Origin: an uncultured Lachnospiraceae bacterium | Lineage (GTDB): Bacteria; Bacillota; Clostridia; Lachnospirales; Lachnospiraceae | Length of the DNA: 5,581 nucleotides | NCBI GenBank assembly: GCA_947178465.1 | Contig: CAMWYL010000229.1 | Span: forward strand, 1 to 5,581 | Direction of reading: 5' to 3' | In this document: one piece after another, positions 1 through 4,631 of the stretch | Position numbering within the stretch: position 1 is the first letter of the stretch | Layout: each line of letters opens with the position of its first letter | Notes under the pieces: generated by a model | Told to the model about the DNA's origin: nothing | Databases searched by the model: none | What the model saw: the letters and a program-made list of their open reading frames with translations, nothing else | Position numbers and translations under genes: made by a program

Positions 1-1354
1 CATAATTATATGGCAGATCCAACGCTCGTCCCACGTCCCGAATAACACCCTTCGCCGCCATTGTACCGAAGGTTACAATCTGCACCACCTTGTCCTGTCC
101 GTACTTCCCGCCGACATAGTCAATAACCTCCTGCCTGCGCTCATAACAGAAATCAATATCAATATCCGGCATGGAGATACGCTCCGGATTCAGGAAGCGC
201 TCAAAGAGCAGATTATACCGAATCGGGTCAATATTGGTAATATGCAGACAGTAGGAAACAATGCTGCCCGCCGCGCTGCCACGCCCGGGACCTACCGGAA
301 TGTCATGCGCCCGCGCCCAGTTGATAAAATCCCATACAATCAGAAAATAATCGACATAGCCCATGTTCCTGATGACGCCCAGCTCATAATTCAGCTTCTC
401 CATAAGCGCACCGTCATCCTCGGGGTAGCGCTCCCGCATTCCGTCAAGACAGAGCTTATTGAGATAGCTCCACGAATCGTAACCCTCCGGCACGTCAAAC
501 TTCGGCAGTTTCGTGACGCCGAACTCGATTTCCACATTGCACCGCTCCGCAATCATGGCAGTATTATCAATGGCCTCCTGCGCATAGGGGAACAGTCCGC
601 GCATCTCCAGCTCACTCTTTACAAAATACTGCCCGCCGTCGTAACGCATTCTGTCCTCATCCGTGACCTTCTTGGCCGTCTGGATACACAGCAGGATATC
701 ATGTGCCTTCTCGTCCTCAGCATAGGTATAATGAATATCATTTGTCGCTACCAGCGGCACGTCCAGCTCCTTGCTCAACCGCACCAACGCCGCGTTCACT
801 GTCTTCTGGTCCGAAATCCCATGATCCTGCAGCTCGAGAAAATAATTCCCCTTCCCGAAACAGTCGATATATTTCTGTACGGCCTTTTTCGCCTCCTGAT
901 AAAGCCCCTTCACAATCAGGCGCGGCACCTCTCCGGCAAGACATGCGGACAGCGCGATAATCCCCTCATGGTACTCACAAAGCACCTCCATATCCACACG
1001 CGGACGGTAATAATACCCCTCCGTAAAGCCCTTGCTGACAATCTTCATCAGATTCGCATAGCCGGTATTGTTTTCCGCCAACAGCACCAGATGGTGGTAC
1101 CTGTCCTCGCCACCCGTCAGCTCCTTGTCAAATCGCGAATTGGGCGCCACGTAAACCTCGCATCCGAGAATGGGCTTAATCCCGTTCGCCCTCGCTTCTT
1201 TATAAAAGTCGATGACACCATACATCACACCGTGATCCGTGATAGCCGCGCTGTCCATCCCCAGCTCCTTCACGCGCTTTACATATTCCTTTATTTTATT
1301 GGAGCCGTCCAAAAGGCTGTATTCCGTATGCACATGCAGATGTGTAAATGCCAT
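1..1354 (-). CDS. dnaE: DNA polymerase III subunit alpha, N-terminal part (runs off the left edge)
   Basis: This is the catalytic subunit of the replicative DNA polymerase (C family), which extends DNA at the fork in the cytoplasm. I translated 451 uninterrupted codons from the ATG at 1354; the frame stays open to base 1, so the C-terminal part is outside. The N-terminal PHP domain shows H-L-H-V-H (residues 5-9), I-T-D-H-G (38-42), G-C-E (64-66), Y-H-H (86-88), C138 and N-D-I-H (205-208). The usual metal-ligand positions therefore look occupied, unlike the degenerate PHP of E. coli DnaE. The polymerase domain follows, with G-P-G-R-G-S at 355-360 and P-D-I-D-I-D-F at 396-402, which carries two of the three catalytic aspartates. 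The third would lie outside the window. The start is fixed by AAGGAGGA five bases upstream and by the conserved MAFTHLHVHTEYS beginning. A weak promoter lies just upstream. Whether a second replicative polymerase (PolC) exists cannot be seen here. Confidence 0.97.
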   Translation of the reverse strand, partial: MAFTHLHVHTEYSLLDGSNKIKEYVKRVKELGMDSAAITDHGVMYGVIDFYKEARANGIKPILGCEVYVAPNSRFDKELTGGEDRYHHLVLLAENNTGYANLMKIVSKGFTEGYYYRPRVDMEVLCEYHEGIIALSACLAGEVPRLIVKGLYQEAKKAVQKYIDCFGKGNYFLELQDHGISDQKTVNAALVRLSKELDVPLVATNDIHYTYAEDEKAHDILLCIQTAKKVTDEDRMRYDGGQYFVKSELEMRGLFPYAQEAIDNTAMIAERCNVEIEFGVTKLPKFDVPEGYDSWSYLNKLCLDGMRERYPEDDGALMEKLNYELGVIRNMGYVDYFLIVWDFINWARAHDIPVGPGRGSAAGSIVSYCLHITNIDPIRYNLLFERFLNPERISMPDIDIDFCYERRQEVIDYVGGKYGQDKVVQIVTFGTMAAKGVIRDVGRALDLPYNY

Positions 1355-1358
1355 AGTA

Positions 1359-1366
1359 TCCTCCTT
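1359..1366 (-). promoter_or_regulatory. Ribosome binding site of dnaE
   Basis: The minus strand reads AAGGAGGA followed by a short spacer and ATG. This is a near-perfect anti-16S match. It fixes the dnaE start at 1354 and shows that translation runs on the minus strand, against the long plus-strand frame covering the same region. Confidence 0.85.
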
Positions 1367-1391
1367 CGCCCATTCGCTTTATCCTATGATG

Positions 1392-1420
1392 ATTTTACCC
1401 GTTAATGGAAGATAATGCAA
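1392..1420 (-). promoter_or_regulatory. Candidate sigma-A promoter for dnaE
   Basis: On the minus strand, TTGCAT (1415-1420) and TAAAAT (1392-1397) are separated by exactly 17 bp. The -10 matches consensus at five of six bases, but the -35 only at three. Transcription would start near 1385, leaving a leader of about 30 nt that contains the dnaE ribosome binding site. It lies in the 75-bp gap after the transporter gene. Read-through from the transporter operon is also possible, because no clear terminator separates the two genes. Confidence 0.4.
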
Positions 1421-1433
1421 GAAGCTCCATTAA
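1402..1433. repeat. 8-bp inverted repeat at the end of the transporter gene
   Basis: TTAATGGA and TCCATTAA form a perfect 8-bp inverted repeat with a 16-base loop (arms 1402-1409 and 1426-1433). The right arm contains the TAA stop of the permease-ATPase fusion. The stem is AT-rich and lacks a following T-run on either strand, so it is not a convincing intrinsic terminator. It overlaps the -35 region of the candidate dnaE promoter. Confidence 0.4.
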
Positions 1434-2764
1434 ATATCCTGATGCGTAGCGATCAAAACCGCCCTGCCGTGCTGCCGTGCCTCCATATAGGCAAGCACAC
1501 GCTCCCTTGTCTCGTCATCCAGTCCGGTAAACGGTTCATCCAGCAGCAGCAAATCACTATCGGCAGCATATGCTCTGGCAATCGCAACACGTCGCTTCAT
1601 ACCGCCACTCAGCTCCCGACAGGGTCTGTCCATGTCTTCCTCGGCTAAAAGCTGTAATAAATGCGCCCTGGCGGTCTCACGGCTGCCGGTTACCAGCTCC
1701 ACGTTTTTCACAGCGCCGTACTCCTCCAGAAGCCTGTCCTCCTGAAACACCATACTGACACGTGCGTCATTTTTATCCCCGTTTTTATCCCATTGAAGGC
1801 TTCCGGAATCCGGCTGCTCCAAGCCTGCTATCAGGCGAAAATAAGTCGTCTTCCCGCTTCCTGACGGGGAACGGAAGTAATAAGTATTGCCCTGTTCGTA
1901 CTGCGCAGAGATTTTGTCCAACACCAAGTGCGTGCCATAACTTTTGGAAAGGTTCTTAATCCGCAGCGCACTTTCCCTTGCATCTGCCGTCTTGCTGCTT
2001 TGCAAATTTGCATGCAGATCTACATGCATACATGCCGGTTCCCACTTACAGAAGCGTTCCCATCCATACAGGACAAGCCTTTCAAATGCAACACTCAGCA
2101 AAATCGTCGTCGCAGTCCACGCCAGCACGCCTGCGGTGTCCAGATAAATCTTCGACATATAAAGCCGCTCTCCGATGGAATACAGCGGCGTCCCGATTAC
2201 CTCCGCCGCCACGCCCGACTTCCAGCTCATCCCGACGGATATACGAATACTGCTGTCCAGAAAGGGCTTTAACGCAGGGCGATAAATATAGAAAAAGCGG
2301 TTCAGCCCTCGAATATCAAAGACGTCCGCCATCTCCAGCAGGCGTTTGTCCGTGCTTCGAAAGCCTTCCAGCGTGTTAATCCAGATATTCGGCAGTACCA
2401 CACAGAAGCTGATGACCACCGACAGCACATCAGAACGCCACCAGATTAAAAACAGCACCACAAAGGAAGCCACCGGTATTGCCTTAATCAGCGACAGAAT
2501 CGGCGACAGGATCTCCTCCAACAGAGAAAAGCGGGCGCTCAGGGCCGCCATAATAAGCCCCACGAGCACACCCGCCAGAAAGCCCGCCGCTATTCGCAGA
2601 ACCGAGCAGCCGATGGTCTGCCAAAAGGAGACGGTGACAATATTTTGCAGCAGCACCGCTCCTGTTGTGACAGGTCCCACCATAAGAATGTCGTTGCCAA
2701 CCCACATGCTGACAAGCTGCCACAGCAGCAGCCAGCCAAGCAGAATGATAAGCTTCTTATTCAT
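1430..2764 (-). CDS. ABC importer permease-ATPase fusion protein (NitT/TauT/SsuBC-like)
   Basis: This 444-residue protein joins both membrane-associated parts of an ABC importer. Residues 1-237 resemble SsuC/TauC/ThiX permeases, with about six hydrophobic segments near 5-22, 52-76, 86-109, 112-130, 171-191 and 212-234. A cytoplasmic EAA-type loop runs from 144 to 165; the usual loop glycine appears to be D150. After a polar linker (about 238-265) comes an ATPase: Walker A S299-P-S-G-S-G-K305-T-T, Q-loop Q341, signature L385-S-G-G-M-K, Walker B L-L-L-L-D409-E410-P, D-loop G-L-D-D (414-417), and H-loop H441. The two functions are separate genes in most relatives. The first Walker A residue is Ser instead of Gly, and the chain ends three residues after H441, where homologues usually continue. 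The ATG overlaps the stop of the binding-protein gene by 8 bp (ATGAATAA) and has only a weak Shine-Dalgarno, so translational coupling is likely. M246 could be an internal start for a free ATPase. The substrate is unknown. Confidence 0.92.
   Translation of the reverse strand: MNKKLIILLGWLLLWQLVSMWVGNDILMVGPVTTGAVLLQNIVTVSFWQTIGCSVLRIAAGFLAGVLVGLIMAALSARFSLLEEILSPILSLIKAIPVASFVVLFLIWWRSDVLSVVISFCVVLPNIWINTLEGFRSTDKRLLEMADVFDIRGLNRFFYIYRPALKPFLDSSIRISVGMSWKSGVAAEVIGTPLYSIGERLYMSKIYLDTAGVLAWTATTILLSVAFERLVLYGWERFCKWEPACMHVDLHANLQSSKTADARESALRIKNLSKSYGTHLVLDKISAQYEQGNTYYFRSPSGSGKTTYFRLIAGLEQPDSGSLQWDKNGDKNDARVSMVFQEDRLLEEYGAVKNVELVTGSRETARAHLLQLLAEEDMDRPCRELSGGMKRRVAIARAYAADSDLLLLDEPFTGLDDETRERVLAYMEARQHGRAVLIATHQDI
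2001..2028. repeat. Palindrome pair in the linker between permease and ATPase domains
   Basis: TGCAAATTTGCA (2001-2012) is a perfect 12-bp palindrome. It is followed, with overlap, by a 20-bp near-palindrome (2009-2028) centred on AGATCT with a single mismatched pair. In the mRNA that mismatch is a G-U wobble, allowing an 8-bp hairpin with a 4-base loop. The sequence encodes linker residues around 246-255, exactly at the domain junction, which suggests but does not prove a fusion scar. Confidence 0.5.
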
Positions 2765-3767
2765 AGTAGAAATCGTCTCCCGGCAGAGCGCCGCCTACCG
2801 CCTCAGGATTTTGGTCATACAGCACCTGAAGGTATCCGGACAGCGCCTGCTTCATTTCCGAACCGGCAATATAAGTAATATTACACTCGGGAATCGCCTT
2901 TTGTGCAATCGGCTCCTTCGCCACAATCCCCGCTTCCACGGCAAGCTGCGCTCCCTTTGCGGCATCCTCGTTAATCCTCTGCGCGCTCTCCTGATGCTCC
3001 TTCAAAAAGGTCTTTACCGCCGCTTCATTCTCTTTCAAAAATTCATTGCGGACAACCGTAACGCCTGTGACAAGACGGCTCCCGGCTGAGCCCTGTACAG
3101 CCTCCCACTGCTCATTCATATCCAATACAACAGCCAACGCCTCATTCTGCATACATGCCGCCGTCACAAACGGCTGCGGCAAAAGTCCGATTGCGTCCGG
3201 ATTCTCCGCCAGCACTGCCGCAACTTCAGTTGCCTCCGATTTGTATTCCAATGTACAGCCGCCGTCAGCACTCCCAACGGCGATTCCGTTCTCCTGCAGG
3301 ACATATTGCAGCACATAATCGGGGGTGGTTCCCTTTCCGGTCAGATAAATTGTCTTCCCTTTCAGATCCTCCACGCTGCCGATGGACGTATCACCGGATA
3401 CCATATACAATACACCAAGGGTATTGATATCAATCACCGTAATCCCGCCGTTCGTCTTCTGGTAAAGCACACCTGCTACATTTGCCGGCAGCAGTGCAAT
3501 GTCCAGCTCTCCCTTTACCATCAGGGGAAGCAGCTCATCGGCCGCAGTCATCATACTGAACTCGTACTGTCCTTCAGACTCGCCGTTTTGGGCCTCTTCC
3601 TGCAGGAATAAAAGTCCCATCGAAGTCGGGCCTTTCAACGCGCCGACACGTACCGTTGTCTGTTCCGCTTTTGCCTGTCCGCAGCCCGTCAGCATCCCTG
3701 TCGCCAACATAAGGATTGCGCTCAGCACAGCGAGCTTCTTTGTCATTTGCCTGATTTTTGTTGTCAT
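2757..3767 (-). CDS. ABC transporter substrate-binding lipoprotein (NMT1/SsuA-like)
   Basis: This is the extracellular solute receptor of the importer completed by the downstream permease-ATPase fusion. The 336-residue protein begins with a basic segment and a hydrophobic stretch (about 12-25), ending in the lipobox L26-T-G-C29. The mature form should therefore be a lipid-anchored protein starting at Cys29. The domain opens with V-R-V-G-A-L-K-G-P-T-S-M-G (39-51), a start typical of clostridial COG0715-type binding proteins. A D-I-A-L-L-P-A-N segment and a D-L-K-G-K-T segment follow, as in this fold. I chose the ATG at 3767 because AAGGAAGAGA sits at the right distance upstream. A GTG at 3785 in the same frame would add six residues but overlaps that site and lacks one of its own. 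The stop overlaps the next gene by 8 bp. A strong promoter and a structured leader precede it. The ligand is unresolved: nitrate, sulfonates, pyrimidine thiamine precursors and others are all known for the family. Confidence 0.9.
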   Translation of the reverse strand: MTTKIRQMTKKLAVLSAILMLATGMLTGCGQAKAEQTTVRVGALKGPTSMGLLFLQEEAQNGESEGQYEFSMMTAADELLPLMVKGELDIALLPANVAGVLYQKTNGGITVIDINTLGVLYMVSGDTSIGSVEDLKGKTIYLTGKGTTPDYVLQYVLQENGIAVGSADGGCTLEYKSEATEVAAVLAENPDAIGLLPQPFVTAACMQNEALAVVLDMNEQWEAVQGSAGSRLVTGVTVVRNEFLKENEAAVKTFLKEHQESAQRINEDAAKGAQLAVEAGIVAKEPIAQKAIPECNITYIAGSEMKQALSGYLQVLYDQNPEAVGGALPGDDFYYE

Positions 3768-3770
3768 TGT

Positions 3771-3780
3771 TCTCTTCCTT
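3771..3780 (-). promoter_or_regulatory. Ribosome binding site of the binding-protein gene (decides the start)
   Basis: AAGGAAGAGA lies just before the ATG at 3767, with about 8 bases between AGGA and the start codon. It makes that ATG a better start than the in-frame GTG at 3783-3785. Confidence 0.7.
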
Positions 3781-3797
3781 TCCACTCAGAATGTACC

Positions 3798-3870
3798 GCC
3801 GTTTCTCACGGCCTGCACACGCTTCGTATGTCAGTTATGATATTTTGATTTCGCTCAGCAGAATGAAATC
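3798..3870 (-). promoter_or_regulatory. Structured 5' leader with three hairpins, class unknown
   Basis: In the transcript leading to the binding-protein gene, three inverted repeats follow one another. GATTTC/GAAATC has a 12-base loop (3847-3870). CATACG/CGTGTG has a 3-base loop (3816-3830, one G-U pair). GCCGT/ACGGC has a GAGAA loop (3798-3812). The leader is about 118 nt from the predicted start to the ATG, long enough for cis-regulation. I looked for TPP, FMN, SAM, glycine, tetrahydrofolate and guanidine-I signatures and recognised none. The first hairpin overlaps the coding-like stretch described separately. Simple chance pairing remains possible. Confidence 0.3.
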
Positions 3871-3930
3871 CGGCTTTGCAATCTCGTTTTCATTATAGAC
3901 ACGGCTCTTGTCCTTGTCAATAATCCCTCT
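3838..3930 (-). pseudogene. Possible gene remnant: 31-codon coding-like stretch without a start
   Basis: Between the acetyltransferase and the binding-protein gene, one minus-strand frame stays open from a TAA at 3931-3933 to a TAA at 3835-3837. It reads R-G-I-I-D-K-D-K-S-R-V-Y-N-E and continues through A-K-P-D-F-I-L-L-S-E-I-K-I-S. The composition looks like the tail of a real protein, yet there is no ATG, GTG or TTG in frame. The same frame upstream of the stop also gives a plausible hydrophilic run (E-D-E-K-T-N-L-K-M-Y). I do not recognise a family. The stretch contains the perfect promoter of the next operon, so it may equally be regulatory DNA that reads well by chance. Confidence 0.2.
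3892..3920 (-). promoter_or_regulatory. Consensus sigma-A promoter of the transporter operon
   Basis: TTGACA (3915-3920) and TATAAT (3892-3897) match the housekeeping consensus at all twelve bases and are spaced by exactly 17 bp. Transcription should start near 3885 and run into the binding-protein and permease-ATPase genes. A full match predicts strong basal expression, so any regulation would more likely act through the leader or a repressor than through weak promoter binding. I see no clear operator palindrome overlapping it. Confidence 0.85.
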
Positions 3931-3962
3931 TTAGTACATTTTCAGGTTCGTTTTCTCATCTT

Positions 3963-4493
3963 CTATATGGATATCCAATACCGTTTCATCAAGTCACCGT
4001 CAACCTCAACAGTTTTCTCAAAAACGCCGCCGTTGGCGATAATCACCTTTTCACTGGCAAGATTGTCTGTGTCACAGGTAATCATTACCTTTTCAATATG
4101 TAACGCCTTGCAATGCTGCAGGTTCTGTCTTACCATTTTCTTCGCATATCCTTTGCCGCGCTCGCCCGGACGCACATAATATCCCATGTGTCCGCCCCAT
4201 GTGCTCAAAATGGGCGTATTAATATGATGACGCAAATCTATTACGCCGACAATTCTGTTGTCCTCTTCGCGCACCGCAATATAGCAGTTGGCGGGGACTC
4301 TGCCCTCGGGGCAGGTTTCCGCGTTCTTAAACAGCCTTACCGTATCAATCCATTCTCGGGCGGACGAGCACTGCTCAAGGTTTCCGCAGCCGGCAAATTT
4401 ATCTTTATCCTTTGAGGCGATGATTTCCTCTCGGAACTGCCAAATATCCTCTTCGTAGTCGGTTGTCGGTTCCATTAATTTTATATTGCTCAT
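3963..4493 (-). CDS. GNAT family N-acetyltransferase
   Basis: This 176-residue protein has the acetyl-CoA-binding core of the GNAT superfamily and would transfer an acetyl group to an amine, probably in the cytoplasm. Motif A is clear: M-G-Y-Y-V-R-P-G-E at 103-111, followed by R112-G-K-G115-Y-A117, which fits the Q/R-x-x-G-x-G/A pyrophosphate loop. It is followed by an alpha-helical run, then V-M-I-T-C-D-T-D-N-L-A-S-E-K (136-149) and the I-I-A-N-G-G-V-F-E-K motif (151-160) typical of the COG3981-like subgroup. The full length fits that group. The N-terminal half (acceptor side) does not reveal the substrate. GGGAAGGGTA precedes the ATG at 4493 with a short spacer, and an extended -10 promoter lies upstream. 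It appears to be a single-gene unit; no terminator is visible before the transporter promoter downstream. Confidence 0.9.
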   Translation of the reverse strand: MSNIKLMEPTTDYEEDIWQFREEIIASKDKDKFAGCGNLEQCSSAREWIDTVRLFKNAETCPEGRVPANCYIAVREEDNRIVGVIDLRHHINTPILSTWGGHMGYYVRPGERGKGYAKKMVRQNLQHCKALHIEKVMITCDTDNLASEKVIIANGGVFEKTVEVDGDLMKRYWISI

Positions 4494-4499
4494 GGTATT

Positions 4500-4509
4500 A
4501 CCCTTCCCT
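4500..4509 (-). promoter_or_regulatory. Ribosome binding site of the acetyltransferase gene
   Basis: GGGAAGGGTA precedes the ATG at 4493; the nearest GGG is seven bases away. It supports that start over any downstream methionine. Confidence 0.6.
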
Positions 4510-4520
4510 TTTATACGGAT

Positions 4521-4631
4521 TTATTCTATCATGGTTTTCACATCGCCACAAGGCATCACATGCATTTTGCCGTGTCCATATGCCACTCTTGTACTTCGCA
4601 GCTTCTTTATACGGTCAAGCTTTATACTCAC
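4521..4631 (-). CDS. Possible small protein of 36 residues overlapping the FtsX-like gene stop
   Basis: A GTG codon overlaps the TGA stop of the FtsX-like gene in the arrangement GTGA, the layout used for translational coupling. It opens a 36-codon frame ending in TAA at 4521-4523. The product would start M-S-I-K-L-D-R-I-K-K-L-R-S-T-R and end H-V-M-P-C-G-D-V-K-T-M-I-E: basic at the front, with one cysteine and no membrane segment. I do not recognise a family. The context upstream of the GTG (CACTGGG) is a poor ribosome binding site, and the frame's last codons double as the acetyltransferase promoter, so it may be a chance frame. It accounts for nearly all of the 134-bp gap. Confidence 0.25.
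   Translation of the reverse strand: MSIKLDRIKKLRSTRVAYGHGKMHVMPCGDVKTMIE
4523..4551 (-). promoter_or_regulatory. Extended -10 promoter of the acetyltransferase gene
   Basis: The -10 reads TAGAAT (4523-4528), one base off consensus, preceded by TG plus one base, the extended -10 signature. A poor -35, TTGTGG (4546-4551), sits 17 bp upstream; an extended -10 commonly compensates for this. Transcription would begin about 7 bases downstream, leaving a short leader of about 23 nt before the acetyltransferase ATG. Confidence 0.6.

Noticed and set aside
242..1405. Long plus-strand open frame of 387 codons opposite dnaE
   Set aside because: The minus strand here encodes an uninterrupted, clearly recognisable DnaE N-terminus with a perfect ribosome binding site. 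The plus-strand product shows no recognisable domain and is a shadow frame.
1402..1433. Intrinsic terminator between the transporter gene and dnaE
   Set aside because: The inverted repeat is real, but the stem is AT-rich, the loop is long and no T-run follows on either strand.
2346..3089. Plus-strand open frame of 247 codons
   Set aside because: It lies across the junction of two well-supported minus-strand genes, has low-complexity Ser/Thr/Arg-rich translation and no family resemblance.
3768..3890. TPP riboswitch upstream of the NMT1-like binding protein
   Set aside because: The conserved TPP core segments (the CUGAGA element and the ACCUGAUCUGG-type element) are not present in the leader.
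4510..4627. Short direct repeats of CCGTATAAA and GTATAAAG (4510-4518, 4605-4614, 4620-4627)
   Set aside because: They are 8-9 bp, AT-rich and irregularly spaced, so chance is a sufficient explanation and no operator layout is evident.
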